NCBI RefSeq assembly: GCF_007992455.1
Contig: NZ_BKAH01000009.1
Location: 53,027 to 117,026, forward strand
DNA length: 64,000 bases
Reading direction: 5' to 3'
Origin: Microbacterium saccharophilum
GTDB lineage: Bacteria > Actinomycetota > Actinomycetes > Actinomycetales > Microbacteriaceae
Shown here: positions 32,722 through 42,480 of the stretch, piece after piece
Layout: every line of letters starts with the position of its first letter
Position numbering within the stretch: the first letter of the stretch is position 1
Notes under the pieces: model-generated
The model's input: the letters and a program-made list of their open reading frames with translations, nothing else
What the model was told of the DNA's origin: nothing
Database searches by the model: none
Program-made: the position numbers and the translations under genes

Positions 32722-34176
32722 TCAGTCGGCGGGGATGAGGGTGTACTTCGTGGACAGGTACTCCTGGATGCCTTCCAGCCCGCCTTCGCGGCCCATGCCG
32801 GACTGCTTGACCCCGCCGAAGGGGGCGGCGGCGTTGGAGACGACGCCGGCGTTGAGTCCCATCATCCCCGTCTCGAGGCGGTCGATCATCCGGTGGCCGC
32901 GGGCGAGGTCTCGCGTGTAGACGTAGGACACGAGGCCGTACTCGGTGTCGTTCGCGAGGCGCACGGCCTCGTCCTCGTCGCGGAAGGTCGTGATCGCGAG
33001 GACGGGGCCGAAGATCTCCTCGCGCAGCAGCGCACTGCCGGAGGCCACCCCGGCCAGCACCGTCGGCGCGAAGAACGTGCCGGGCCCGTCGATCGGCGAG
33101 CCGCCGGTGAGGACGCGGGCACCGCGGCCGACGGCATCCTGCACGAGTTCCCCCGTCTTCACGACGGCCTTGTCGTCGATCAGCGGACCGATCTGCACGC
33201 CGTCGTCGGTCCCCGCCCCGACGCGCATGGCGGCGACGCGCTCGGCGACCCGGCGGGCGAACTCGTCGGCGACCGTCTCGTGGACGAGGAACCGGTTGGC
33301 GGCGGTGCAGGCCTGCCCGATGTTGCGGAACTTCGCCGCCATCGCGCCGTCCACGGCCTTGTCGAGGTCGGCGTCGTCGAACACGACGAACGGCGCGTTG
33401 CCGCCGAGCTCCATCGAGACGCGGAGCACACCCTCCGCCGCCTGCGCGATGAGCCGCTTCCCCACCGGCGTCGAGCCGGTGAACGACAGCTTCCGCAGTC
33501 GCCGGTCGGCGATGACGGGAGCCGAGACGTCCGCCGACCGTGTCGTGGTGACGACGTTGACGACGCCGGGCGGCAGCCCCGCGTCCTCGAGCAGCCGGGC
33601 GAACAGGAGGGTCGTGAGGGGGGTGAGCTCAGCGGGCTTGACGACGACGGTGCAGCCCGCGGCGAGCGCGGGCGCGATCTTGCGGGTGGCCATCGCGAGC
33701 GGGAAGTTCCACGGGGTGATGAAGAAGCAGGGACCGACCGGGTGCTGCGTGACGATCATGCGCCCGGTGCCCTCGGGATTGAGCCCGTAGCGCCCGGAGA
33801 TGCGCACGGCCTCCTCGCTGAACCAGCGGAGGAACTCCCCGCCGTACACGACCTCCCCGCGGGCCTCCGGGAGCGGCTTGCCCATTTCGAGGGTCATGAC
33901 GAGGGCGAACTCCTCGGCGCGCTCCTGCAGCAGGTCGAACGCCCGCCGGAGGATCTCGCCGCGGGCCCGGGGCGCGGTGGCGGCCCAGGACTCCTGGGCG
34001 GCGACCGCCGCATCGAGGGCGCGGATGGCGTCCTCCGCACTCGCGTCGGCGATCTCGGCGAGCACGGCGCCGCTCGCGGGGTCGAAGACCGGGAAGGTCT
34101 TCGACCCCGCGGCGTCGGTCCATGCGCCGTCGACGAACAGCTGCGTCGGCACGCCGACGGGCAGGGCGGTGGTCAT
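32722..34176 (-). CDS. Aldehyde dehydrogenase (succinate-semialdehyde or 4-aminobutanal dehydrogenase)
   Basis: 484 residues from the ATG at 34176 (MTTALPVGVPTQLFVDGAW). Catalytic Glu in SMELGGNAPFVVF and catalytic Cys in NIGQACTAANRF; WNFPLAMATRKIAPALAAGC binds the cofactor. The 485-residue length and GQACTAANR motif match GabD-like succinate-semialdehyde dehydrogenases. Placed between the permease (7-base gap) and the second dehydrogenase (19-base gap), it gives the operon the two aldehyde-oxidising steps needed from putrescine to succinate. Confidence 0.88.
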   Translation of the reverse strand: MTTALPVGVPTQLFVDGAWTDAAGSKTFPVFDPASGAVLAEIADASAEDAIRALDAAVAAQESWAATAPRARGEILRRAFDLLQERAEEFALVMTLEMGKPLPEARGEVVYGGEFLRWFSEEAVRISGRYGLNPEGTGRMIVTQHPVGPCFFITPWNFPLAMATRKIAPALAAGCTVVVKPAELTPLTTLLFARLLEDAGLPPGVVNVVTTTRSADVSAPVIADRRLRKLSFTGSTPVGKRLIAQAAEGVLRVSMELGGNAPFVVFDDADLDKAVDGAMAAKFRNIGQACTAANRFLVHETVADEFARRVAERVAAMRVGAGTDDGVQIGPLIDDKAVVKTGELVQDAVGRGARVLTGGSPIDGPGTFFAPTVLAGVASGSALLREEIFGPVLAITTFRDEDEAVRLANDTEYGLVSYVYTRDLARGHRMIDRLETGMMGLNAGVVSNAAAPFGGVKQSGMGREGGLEGIQEYLSTKYTLIPAD

Positions 34177-34183
34177 GCCGTGC

Positions 34184-35734
34184 TCAGCCCTTCCGGCGGC
34201 GGCTGGGCGGGGCATCCATGGCGAGGGTCTCGCCGCGGAAGAACGCCGGTCGCCGGATCGCCTGCCAGATCATCACGATGACGCCGATGACGATGATCGC
34301 CATCCCGAGGATGAACACGATGCCCACCCCGCCGACCTCGGCACCGGAGCCGTACGCCGGGTCCATCGAGTCGATGAGCGTCGTCACGAACAGGACGAGG
34401 AGGATGACGCCGCCGATGAGCGGGAAGAGGAACGTGAAGAACACGTTCCGCGTCGAGTCGAACCACTGCTTGCGGAAGTACCAGACGCACGCGAACGCCG
34501 TGATGCCGTAGTAGAAGCAGATCATCATGCCGAGCGTGAGGATCGTGTCCCACAGCGTGTTCTCGCTGACGACGCGCATGACGGCGTAGAAGGCGGATGC
34601 CACGATCGCCGAGACGATCGTCGCGTACCCGGGCGTGAAGAACCGCGGGCTGACCTTCGCGTACGCGGGCGGCAGGGCCCCGTAGTGTCCCATCGCGAGC
34701 AGCGTCCGGGCCGGCCCGACGAACGTGGACTGCAGCGACGAGGCGGAGCTCGTGAGCACCGCGAGCGACACGAGGAACGCGAGCGGGCCGAGCACGGGGT
34801 CGGAGAGGAAGAAGAACACGTTGCCCTGGATGTCCTCGTTGCCGAGGCCCAGCTCCCCCGTCCCGACGCCGGCGAACATGATCATGGCGACGGCGAGCAG
34901 CAGGTACAGCGACACGATCGTGAGGACCGTGACGGTCGCGGCCCGCCCGGGCGTGCGCTCGGGGTCCTTCGTCTCCTCGTTCATCGTGAGCGTGACGTCC
35001 CAGCCCCAGAAGATGAAGATCGACAGCGAGAGCCCCGCCGCGAACGCGCTGAAGGAGGGCACCGCGAACGGGTTGAACCAGTTGAAGTCGAACGGGGTGT
35101 AGTCGAATCCGTTGCCGCTCACGGCCTGCACGATCGCCGCGACGGCGAAGATCAGCAGCACCGCGACCTGGAACGTGACGAGCACGTACTGCAGCTTCTG
35201 GGTGGTCTGCATGTCACGGTACGAGATGTATGTCGCTCCGAGCATGAAGAGCAGGCACACCGCGATGTTGATGAAGGTGTTCGTCGCGAGGTTCGCGATG
35301 TCGGGGTTCCCGGTGATCTGCGAGATCAGCAGGAAGAGGAAGTCCACGGCGACGCCGGCGAGGTTGGAGAGCACGAGGATCGTGGCGACGACGAGCCCCC
35401 AGCCGGCCATCCACCCGACCCACGGTCCGAAGGCGCGCGCGGCCCACGTGAACGACGTGCCGGCATCCGGCATCCGGTTGTTCAGCTCGCGGTAGCCGAA
35501 CGCCACCAGCAGCATCGGGATGAAGCCGATGAGGATGATCGCGGGAACCTGCGCGCCGACGACGGATGCCGTGGGGCCGACCGCCGCCGTGAAGGTGTAG
35601 GCCGGGGCGATGCACGAGATGCCGATGACGACGGCGCCGAGGAGGCCGACGGTGCCGGCGCTCAGGCCCTTGTTCGACAGTCCGCCGGTCGGCTCGGCGG
35701 TGGGGGCCAGCGGTGCTGCTTCGGGTGCGCTCAT
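34184..35734 (-). CDS. APC-superfamily amino acid/polyamine permease
   Basis: 516 residues, 12 or more membrane spans. It opens GLSAGTVGLLGAVVIGISCIAPAYTFTAAVG, a typical APC first helix, with NNRMPDAGTSFTWAARAFG in the second-third span region and WGWDVTLTMNEETKDPERTPG in the conserved loop. It should import an amino acid or a polyamine; the operon suggests putrescine, GABA or a related amine. The ATG overlaps the universal stress protein stop, so the two are translated together. Confidence 0.88.
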   Translation of the reverse strand: MSAPEAAPLAPTAEPTGGLSNKGLSAGTVGLLGAVVIGISCIAPAYTFTAAVGPTASVVGAQVPAIILIGFIPMLLVAFGYRELNNRMPDAGTSFTWAARAFGPWVGWMAGWGLVVATILVLSNLAGVAVDFLFLLISQITGNPDIANLATNTFINIAVCLLFMLGATYISYRDMQTTQKLQYVLVTFQVAVLLIFAVAAIVQAVSGNGFDYTPFDFNWFNPFAVPSFSAFAAGLSLSIFIFWGWDVTLTMNEETKDPERTPGRAATVTVLTIVSLYLLLAVAMIMFAGVGTGELGLGNEDIQGNVFFFLSDPVLGPLAFLVSLAVLTSSASSLQSTFVGPARTLLAMGHYGALPPAYAKVSPRFFTPGYATIVSAIVASAFYAVMRVVSENTLWDTILTLGMMICFYYGITAFACVWYFRKQWFDSTRNVFFTFLFPLIGGVILLVLFVTTLIDSMDPAYGSGAEVGGVGIVFILGMAIIVIGVIVMIWQAIRRPAFFRGETLAMDAPPSRRRKG

Positions 35735-36618
35735 CGCTGTTCTCCTTCCTGGGTGCGGGTGCGGGGCACGACGATCATCGGCACCGGGACTTCGTGGAGC
35801 ATCTTGGCCGCCGTGGAGCCCAGGAACAGGCGCCGCGGCCGGGCGAGGCGGCTCGAGCCGACGAGGAGGACCTCGCCGGGCTGCCAGTCGAGGCCGCGCA
35901 CGGCGTCCTCGATGCTGTCACCCTCGGCGACGACGACCTCCGCGCCCAGCCGGTCGGGCAGTTCGGCGCGCGCGGCGGCGAGGACGTCGGAGGCGGCGGT
36001 CGAGCCGGCCGTGCGGATCGCGGCCGTGTCGGCCGTCGCGGGCAGGTCGACGGGGAGGAGGGAGAGGAGCCGCACGGAGGCTCCCGTGGCGTCGGCGAGC
36101 GCGACGGTCTCCTCGATGAGGGCGTCGGCCCCGGGTCGGGTGCCGATGGCGACGGTCAGCCGACCGAGCGGGGTGTCGGCGGCGAGCTTGCGGGTGCCGC
36201 GCGGCACGAGCACGACGGGCACGTCCGAGGAGTGCAGCAGTTCAGTCGTGGTCGACCCCAGGCGGTGCCGGCCGCGTGCCCCGCCGTCGGCGGCTCCGAC
36301 GACGATGTGCGACGCGCCGATCTCATCGGCGAGATCGATCAGCCCCTCCGCGAACGACTCCGCGGCGCGGATCTGCCGCGTGACGGGAGTCCCCTCCGGC
36401 AGGAGCGCCTCGGCGGCGTCCAGCCACTCCCCCGCCTGGGCACGCAGGTGCCGGTCGTAGGAGGCGTCCGGGGGTGTGATGACGCTGCGCCCCTCGGACG
36501 GGAGGATGATGGCGACGTGCAGCGGCGCGGCGCTGGCTGCGGCCAGACGTGCGCCGAAGGCGAGGGCGTCGCGCCCGGGTTTGGTGGCGGTATAGCCGAC
36601 GATGACAGGTGCGCTCAC
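35731..36618 (-). CDS. Tandem universal stress protein (two Usp domains)
   Basis: 295 residues from a GTG that overlaps the amine oxidase stop. Two Usp domains: residues about 1-140 (VIVGYTATKPGRDALAFGAR ... HIVVGAADGG ... LLHSSDVPVVLVP) and 150-290 (LTVAIGTRPGADALIEET ... VLLVGSSRLARPRRLFLGS ... VPVPMIVVPR). The second has the ATP-type G-2x-G-9x-G(S/T) loop. Its place inside a catabolic operon, overlapped on both sides, suggests it modulates the permease or oxidase, as Usp proteins do for some transporters; that role is inference. Confidence 0.88.
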   Translation of the reverse strand: MSAPVIVGYTATKPGRDALAFGARLAAASAAPLHVAIILPSEGRSVITPPDASYDRHLRAQAGEWLDAAEALLPEGTPVTRQIRAAESFAEGLIDLADEIGASHIVVGAADGGARGRHRLGSTTTELLHSSDVPVVLVPRGTRKLAADTPLGRLTVAIGTRPGADALIEETVALADATGASVRLLSLLPVDLPATADTAAIRTAGSTAASDVLAAARAELPDRLGAEVVVAEGDSIEDAVRGLDWQPGEVLLVGSSRLARPRRLFLGSTAAKMLHEVPVPMIVVPRTRTQEGEQR

Positions 36619-37973
36619 GCGCGGACCTCCTCGAGGATGGTGTCGGCGACGAGTCGACCCATGCGGATCGCGCCGTCGACGTGCTGGTATCCCGCGCCGG
36701 CCAGATCGCTGCAGGCGAAGTGGACGGGTCCGACGGGGGTGCGCAGGTCTGCGCCGTAGCGGGAGAGCCCGCCCAGATCGAAGCTCGCGGCGTACGCGCC
36801 GCGGGTCCACTCCTCCGCACCCCAGTCGCTCTCGTAGTACACGACGGGGTTCTTCGCCTCCGGCCCGTAGTAGTGGGAGAGCGATTCGAGGATGCGCTCA
36901 CGGCGCTCCTCGGCGGAGACCCGGAACACGTCGTCGGCGTTCCGGTCTGAGACGAAGCCGACGAGGGTCCCTCGTTCGTCGCCGTGGTTGGTGTTGTCGT
37001 AGGCCTCGTGCGACAGCTCGTAGGGGCTGAACGCCGTGCCGGACAGGCCCTGCTCGCGCCAGAACGGGCGGTCGTAGACCGCGTGCACCTTGATCACGAA
37101 CCCCATCGAGAGGTGCTGGTGCATCTGGTGCTGGAGGCGGGGCAGGGCGGGGACGAACGAGATCCGGTTGTAGAGCACGGGCGCGAGCGCCAGGATCCCG
37201 TGGCGGGCGCGCACCGTCATGCCGTCGGCGATGGCCGTGACCCCGGCATCCGACCACTCCATCGTGCGCACCGGCTCGTTCAGGAAGACGTCGTCGCCGA
37301 GGCGCTCCGCAAGAAGGAGCGGCACCTGCTGGAGGCCGCCGACGACGCGTTTGTCGAGGATGAAGTCCGCGTCCACGAGGTTCGAGTAGCTGCCGGCGCT
37401 GGCCGCCATGAGGAGCGACTGCAGGAGCGAGAACGCGTGCGTGGGCTTCGTGAGCATGGCCGACCCGGTCGCGAACGCGAGGTTGCGCACCGCCTCGTCG
37501 TCGTCGGTCTGCGCGCGCAGCCAGGCATCCCAGGAGACCCGGTCCCACTCCTCCGCCCGCGGGTGCGCCCACGGGCGATCGGGGTCGATCTCGGCCACCA
37601 TGGCGTCCAGGCGCTCCGTGATCTCGGTGATGACGGCTTCGGTCTCCGCGCTCACCGGGAAGACGTCACCGGTGAAGCGGGAGACGGTTCCGTCGGGACC
37701 GATGTAGACGCTGTCGCCCTCGCGGTACCGGCTGAAGGTCTCCAGGCCCAGGTCCGCGACCGTCTCGATGAGCGCGTCCTGGTCGGGCGAGACCCACTGG
37801 CCGCCGATCTCGAGCATGGCGCCCTCGATCGTGTCGGTCCACAGGCGACCGCCGACGCGGTCACGCGCTTCGAGGACCGCGACGGAGAGGCCTGCCTTGC
37901 GCAGCTGGTTCGCGGCGGTGAGGCCGGCGGCACCGGCCCCGACGATGACGACGTCCCGGGTGATCTCATTCAT
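36615..37973 (-). CDS. Flavin-containing amine oxidase, putative putrescine oxidase
   Basis: 452 residues from the ATG at 37973 with GGAG upstream. FAD-binding VIVGAGAAGLTAANQLRKAG (9-28) and EARDRVGGRLWTD are at the N-terminus; the C-terminal flavin motif is AGAGYQHVDGAIRMG. The protein resembles actinobacterial putrescine oxidases and other monoamine oxidases, which give 4-aminobutanal, ammonia and hydrogen peroxide. Placed 28 bases after gabT and overlapped with the Usp gene. The substrate is inferred mainly from the GABA genes around it; tyramine-type substrates remain possible. Confidence 0.85.
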   Translation of the reverse strand: MNEITRDVVIVGAGAAGLTAANQLRKAGLSVAVLEARDRVGGRLWTDTIEGAMLEIGGQWVSPDQDALIETVADLGLETFSRYREGDSVYIGPDGTVSRFTGDVFPVSAETEAVITEITERLDAMVAEIDPDRPWAHPRAEEWDRVSWDAWLRAQTDDDEAVRNLAFATGSAMLTKPTHAFSLLQSLLMAASAGSYSNLVDADFILDKRVVGGLQQVPLLLAERLGDDVFLNEPVRTMEWSDAGVTAIADGMTVRARHGILALAPVLYNRISFVPALPRLQHQMHQHLSMGFVIKVHAVYDRPFWREQGLSGTAFSPYELSHEAYDNTNHGDERGTLVGFVSDRNADDVFRVSAEERRERILESLSHYYGPEAKNPVVYYESDWGAEEWTRGAYAASFDLGGLSRYGADLRTPVGPVHFACSDLAGAGYQHVDGAIRMGRLVADTILEEVRA

Positions 37974-38001
37974 GACTTCTCCTTCTGCGACGTCTCGGAC
38001 G

Positions 38002-39351
38002 TCACTGCGCGGTGAGGACGGCGGCGACGACATCCAGACCTTCATGCAGAAGGTCGTCGCCGATCGCGAGGGGCGGGAGGAACCGGATGACGTTGCCGTA
38101 GGTGCCGCAGGTGAGGACGATGACGCCCTCCGCGATGCACGCCTTCGCGATAGCGGAGGTCAGGGCGGCATCCGGCGCCTTCGTCGCGGGGTCGACGAAC
38201 TCGGCGGCGATCATCGCGCCGTGACCGCGGACGTCGCCGATGCGCGGGTCACCGGCCTGCAGCGACTCGAGACGGGTGCGGAGGATCGTGCCGATCTCCT
38301 GCGCCCGCTCCAGCAGCCCTTCGTTCTCGTACGCGTCGATGGAGGCCAGCGCCGCGGCGCACGCGACGGGGTTGCCGCCGTACGTGCCGCCGAGCCCTCC
38401 GCTGTGCGAGGCGTCCATGATCTCGGAGCGCCCGGTGACGGCGGCGAGAGGCATGCCCCCCGCGATGCCCTTGGCGGTCGTGATGAGGTCGGGCACGATC
38501 CCGAACAGCTCGCTGGCGAACATGGCCCCGGTGCGGGCGAAGCCGGTCTGCACCTCGTCCGCGATGAACACGACGCCGTTGTCACGGCACCAGTCGACGA
38601 CGGCCGGCAGGAAGCCCTCGGCGGGGACGATGAATCCGCCTTCGCCCTGGATGGGCTCGATGATCACGGCGGCGAGGTTGTCGGCGCCGATCTGCTTCTC
38701 GATCGTCGAGATGGCCTTGGCCGCGGCCTCCGCGCCGGTGAGCCCGTCGCGGTAGGGGTAGGAGGCCGGAACGCGGTAGATCTCGGAGGCGAAGGGCCCG
38801 AAGCCGCTCTTGTACGGCATGGCCTTGGCGGTGAGGGCCATCGTCATGTTGGTGCGCCCGTGGTAGGCGTGGTCGAACGCGACGACGGCCTGGCGGCCGG
38901 TGTGCTTGCGGGCGATCTTGACGGCGTTCTCGACGGCCTCGGCGCCGGAGTTGAACAGTGCGCTCTTCTTGGCGTGGTCGCCGGGCGTCAGGCGGTTGAG
39001 GGCCTCGGCGACGGCGACGTAGGACTCGTACGGCGAGATCATGAAGCACGTGTGGGTGAAGCGGGCCACCTGCTCCTGCACGGCGGCGACGACCGCGGGG
39101 TGGGCGTTGCCGACGGTCGTGACCGCGATGCCGGCGCCGAGGTCGATGAGCGAGTTGCCGTCGGCGTCGACGACGACGCCGCCCCCGGCGGCGACGGCCT
39201 CGATCGGCACCGTGTGGCCGACACCCGCCGCGACGGCGGCCGCCTTGCGGTCGAGCAGCTCCTGGGACCGCGGTCCCGGGATGGCGGTCTGAATGCGGCG
39301 CTCCTGCAGAAGAGAGGGGCCGCCGGCGAGAGAGGTGTCGGTGAGGCTCAT
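38002..39351 (-). CDS. gabT: 4-aminobutyrate aminotransferase
   Basis: 449 residues, class III PLP aminotransferase. PLP contacts: NSGAEAVENAVKIARKHTGR, the Asp in VVFIADEVQTGFARTG and the Schiff-base Lys in TTAKGIAGGMPLAAVTG. It turns GABA and 2-oxoglutarate into succinate semialdehyde and glutamate. First gene of the minus-strand operon; TACGCT lies 6 nt before the ATG, so the operon message may be leaderless. The divergent PucR regulator shares its 92-base control region. Confidence 0.93.
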   Translation of the reverse strand: MSLTDTSLAGGPSLLQERRIQTAIPGPRSQELLDRKAAAVAAGVGHTVPIEAVAAGGGVVVDADGNSLIDLGAGIAVTTVGNAHPAVVAAVQEQVARFTHTCFMISPYESYVAVAEALNRLTPGDHAKKSALFNSGAEAVENAVKIARKHTGRQAVVAFDHAYHGRTNMTMALTAKAMPYKSGFGPFASEIYRVPASYPYRDGLTGAEAAAKAISTIEKQIGADNLAAVIIEPIQGEGGFIVPAEGFLPAVVDWCRDNGVVFIADEVQTGFARTGAMFASELFGIVPDLITTAKGIAGGMPLAAVTGRSEIMDASHSGGLGGTYGGNPVACAAALASIDAYENEGLLERAQEIGTILRTRLESLQAGDPRIGDVRGHGAMIAAEFVDPATKAPDAALTSAIAKACIAEGVIVLTCGTYGNVIRFLPPLAIGDDLLHEGLDVVAAVLTAQ

Positions 39352-39357
39352 GCGGGG

Positions 39358-39363
39358 AGCGTA
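39358..39363 (-). promoter_or_regulatory. Candidate -10 box of the gabT operon
   Basis: TACGCT with CCCCGC (6 nt) before the ATG at 39351. Confidence 0.5.
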
Positions 39364-39397
39364 TGCCCGCCGTGGCGGCCACCACAGTGGCCGTCCG

Positions 39398-39433
39398 GTA
39401 CATTTCGAGACGACAGGATGTACATCACGTACA
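39398..39433. promoter_or_regulatory. GTACAT-type inverted repeats in the gabT/pucR control region
   Basis: GTACAT (39398-39403) is mirrored by ATGTAC (39418-39423), and TGTAC-ATCAC-GTACA (39419-39433) is a second dyad using the same half-site. Three related half-sites in a 92-base divergent gap are a good candidate binding region for the PucR protein. Confidence 0.5.
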
Positions 39434-39443
39434 GGGAGGTGCC

Positions 39444-41006
39444 ATGTCCGTGGCCGAGCCGGAGCCCACTCTTCGCGAATTGCTGCGCCGCCGTGACCTG
39501 CGCCTGCGGCTCGCGCTGCCCGAAGCGGAGCTGGACCCGGAGGCCCTGGATCGCACGATCCGCTGGGTGCACGGCTCCGACCTCGCCGATCCGACGCCGT
39601 TCCTCGCCGACGACCTCATCCTCCTGACGACGGGGACCCAGTTCGTGTCCGGCGGTGCCGGTGCCGCGGAGGATCCGGCGCCGTACGTGGAGTACGTGGC
39701 ACGCCTCGATGCGCGCGGGGTCCGCGGCCTCGGCTTCGGCACCGAAGTCGTCCGCGACGGCATCCCGCCCGCCCTCGTGGACGCGTGCCGGGCCGTGCGG
39801 ATGCCGCTGTTCGAAGTCCCGTATCGGACGCCGTTCATCGCCGTGGCCCGCGCCAACGCGGAGGCGATCGCGGCGCAGGCGTACGCGCGCCGCAGCTGGG
39901 CCCTGTCGGCGCAGCGGGCGCTCTCCCTTGCCGCGCTGCGCGCCGGCGGGGTCGAATCGACCCTGGTCGAGCTCGGTCGTCAGCTCGGCACGTGGGCCGG
40001 GCTGTTCGACGCCTCCGGCACCGTCACGCGGGAGCACGCCGGCCCCCTGGAGCCCGAGACCGCGGCCGCCCTCCGCGAGGAGGTGGCCGGCATGCTCCGC
40101 CGCGGCGCGCGTGCCGGCGCCGCCGTCCGCATCGGCGGCACCGACTTCACGGTGCAGACGCTCGGGCGCGGCGGCCATCTCCGGGGCGCGGTCGCGCTCG
40201 CCGCCGGCGGACTCGACCATGAAGCCCGCGGCGTCGTCACCGCCGCGGTCGCCACGATCGGGCTGGCCCTCGAGCAGCAGGAGAGCGTCGAGCGGGCGCG
40301 GCGGGCCCTCCACCGCGGCATCGCCCAGCTGCTGGTCGCGGGGCAGGGCGCACTCGCGGGACGGACGCTCCGCGAGACGGGCATGGCGCTGCCCGCGGAG
40401 CCGGTGCTCGTCGCCGTCGCCGCGCTGCCGGCCCCTGCCCGTGCGGCGTGGGAATGGGTGGACGCGCGCTCGGCGGAGGCCCGCGGGGCGCTGTTCGCGG
40501 GCGGCGTCGAGGACGGCGTCCTGCTCATCGTCCCGGCCGGCGCGCGCGATCTCCTCGACGAGTTCGCGGCGCGCGTCGGCACGCGCGTCGGCGTCTCCGC
40601 GCCGACGCGGTACGCGGCGATGGCGGAAGCCGTCGTGGCGGCGCGGGTGGCGCGCGAGCGGGGTACGGAGCCCGTCACGCACTTCGGTGAGCTCATCGAC
40701 CGGGGCATCCTGCCGGCCCTGGCCGGACCGGGCCCGCGCGCAGCCGCGGCGGCGCTCCTCGGGCCGCTGCGCGCCCACGATGCCCGCACCGGGTCCGACC
40801 TCACGCGCACCGTCCGGGGATGGCTGGATGCGGAGTGCTCGCACGAGCGCGCGGCGCGGGAGCTGGGGGTCCACCGGCACACCGTCCGCGCGCGCCTCGC
40901 GCAGGCCGAGACCCTGCTCGGCCGCGACCTGTCATCCTTCGCGGTCCGCGCCGAGCTGTGGACGGCATTCGCGTTGGACGCGGGCCCGAGCCACGCGGGC
41001 CCGTAG
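39444..41006 (+). CDS. PucR-family transcriptional regulator
   Basis: 520 residues from the ATG at 39444, which has AGGGAGG upstream. An N-terminal PucR domain (about 10-130: TLRELLRRRDLRLRLALPE ... DLADPTPFLADDLILLTTG) is followed by a GGDEF-like central region and a C-terminal helix-turn-helix of the HTH_30 type (CSHERAARELGVHRHTVRARLAQAETLLGRDL). PucR-type proteins, including GabR-like activators of actinobacteria, respond to nitrogen compounds. Divergent from gabT, so it probably controls the amine/GABA operon. Confidence 0.88.
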   Translation: MSVAEPEPTLRELLRRRDLRLRLALPEAELDPEALDRTIRWVHGSDLADPTPFLADDLILLTTGTQFVSGGAGAAEDPAPYVEYVARLDARGVRGLGFGTEVVRDGIPPALVDACRAVRMPLFEVPYRTPFIAVARANAEAIAAQAYARRSWALSAQRALSLAALRAGGVESTLVELGRQLGTWAGLFDASGTVTREHAGPLEPETAAALREEVAGMLRRGARAGAAVRIGGTDFTVQTLGRGGHLRGAVALAAGGLDHEARGVVTAAVATIGLALEQQESVERARRALHRGIAQLLVAGQGALAGRTLRETGMALPAEPVLVAVAALPAPARAAWEWVDARSAEARGALFAGGVEDGVLLIVPAGARDLLDEFAARVGTRVGVSAPTRYAAMAEAVVAARVARERGTEPVTHFGELIDRGILPALAGPGPRAAAAALLGPLRAHDARTGSDLTRTVRGWLDAECSHERAARELGVHRHTVRARLAQAETLLGRDLSSFAVRAELWTAFALDAGPSHAGP

Positions 41007-41013
41007 CGACGGT

Positions 41014-42480
41014 TCAGCCGCGCGGCGCGTGGCCGTCGAGGAACTCGTACAGGTCGGTCGTGTCCACGCCCGGGAAGGCGCCGCTCGGGAGCGTCGCGAG
41101 CAGCGTCCGCGGCGTGCGGACGTTCGGCCACGCCTGGTCGCGCCACTGGCCCTCGAGCTCGGCCGGGGCACGGCGGCAGCACACCTCGACGGAGTGCCGG
41201 GAGATCCCCCGGTTCGGGCTGTCCCGCCCGATGAACCACTTCGTGTCCTCGAACCGCACGCCGACCGACACCGAGTGTGCGCCCTCGCTGGAGGGCTCGA
41301 CCCGCGCCGTGCACCAGTAGGTCCCGTTGCCGGTGTCGGTGTACTGGTAGTACGGGTTGAACTTGTCCGGGATGTCGAAGACGACGCGGCTCGTCCACCT
41401 CCGGCAGCACATCTGGCCCTCGATGGAGCCGAGCCGGTCGGAGGGGAAGTTCACGTCGTCGTTCTCGTACGCCTTCGTGATGGTGCCGGACTCGTGCACC
41501 TTGAGGAAGTGCACGGGGATGTCCAGGTGCTGCGTCGCGAGGTTCGTGAACCGGTGCGCCGCCGTCTCGTACGAGACCGAGTACGCGTCGCGGAGGTCTT
41601 CGATGGAGATCGCCCGGCGGGACTTGGCATCCTGCAGGAACGCCACCGCGTGGTCCTCCGGGATCAGCAGGGCGCCCGTGAGGTAGTTCGTCTCCACCCG
41701 TTGACGGAGGAACTCCGCGTAGGAGCGCGGCTCCGCATGCCCGAGGATGCGGCTGGAGAGCGCCTGCAGCACGGCGGTGCGCGAGTCGCCCTTGGCCGGG
41801 ACGGTGCTGGAGAGGTACAGGCGGCCGTTCTTCAGGTCGACGACGCTGCGGGTGGACGGCGGCAGGTCGGGCACGTAGTGCAGTGAGAACCCCAGATGCG
41901 CCGCGATGTCCGATGCGGTGCGCTGGGTCAGCGGCCCGCCGGGGTGGTCGACGGCGTCCAGGATGCTGCGGGCCTGGGTTTCGAGCTCCGCGAAGTGGTT
42001 GTCCTGCCGGCGCATGAGGTGACGCAGCTCGACGTTGGCGCGCCGGGCCTCCTCGGGCGTCGCCGACCGCTCATCGTTGAGCCGCTCCACCTCGCCCTGC
42101 AGGGCGAGCAGGGCCTGCAGCGCCTCGTTCGGTACGGACTTGCCGATGCGGAAGGGCTCGATGCCCAGCGCCCGGAACGTCTGCCCCTTCATGGCGCGCT
42201 CGAGCGCGATCTCCAGCGTCGCGCGTTCGTCGAGGGGTTCCGCCTCCAGGAGCGCGTCGATCGTCGTGCCGAGAGCGCGCGCGATCGTCCGCAGGAGGGT
42301 CAAGCGCGGCTCGCGCTTCCCGGTCTCGATCATCGACAGCTGACTGGGCGCACGATCGACCGCCGCGGCGAGGTCGTCGAGCGTCATCCCGCGCGCCGTC
42401 CGCAGCTGGCGGATGCGGCGGCCGATAGTGAGCGCGTCGGCCGTGTCCGGCTCGACGGGGGCGTCTTCCACGATCGTCAT
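41014..42480 (-). CDS. RamB-like regulator: XRE HTH with short-chain fatty acyl regulator domain
   Basis: 488 residues. Helix-turn-helix at about 18-75 ([36 protein letters not shown]), then an IrrE-like region and a DUF2083 domain with Cys pairs ([25 protein letters not shown]). This is the architecture of RamB of Corynebacterium, which represses isocitrate lyase and malate synthase and senses acetate metabolism. Here it is divergent from aceA-aceB, which matches exactly. CACACT 7 nt before its ATG may serve as its own -10. Confidence 0.88.
   Translation of the reverse strand: MTIVEDAPVEPDTADALTIGRRIRQLRTARGMTLDDLAAAVDRAPSQLSMIETGKREPRLTLLRTIARALGTTIDALLEAEPLDERATLEIALERAMKGQTFRALGIEPFRIGKSVPNEALQALLALQGEVERLNDERSATPEEARRANVELRHLMRRQDNHFAELETQARSILDAVDHPGGPLTQRTASDIAAHLGFSLHYVPDLPPSTRSVVDLKNGRLYLSSTVPAKGDSRTAVLQALSSRILGHAEPRSYAEFLRQRVETNYLTGALLIPEDHAVAFLQDAKSRRAISIEDLRDAYSVSYETAAHRFTNLATQHLDIPVHFLKVHESGTITKAYENDDVNFPSDRLGSIEGQMCCRRWTSRVVFDIPDKFNPYYQYTDTGNGTYWCTARVEPSSEGAHSVSVGVRFEDTKWFIGRDSPNRGISRHSVEVCCRRAPAELEGQWRDQAWPNVRTPRTLLATLPSGAFPGVDTTDLYEFLDGHAPRG

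Noticed and set aside
33800..36460. An 886-residue plus-strand frame over the permease and Usp genes, rich in Asp/Glu/Arg/His
   Set aside because: It is the complement of hydrophobic membrane codons, which reads as charged residues. No start signal or homologous character.
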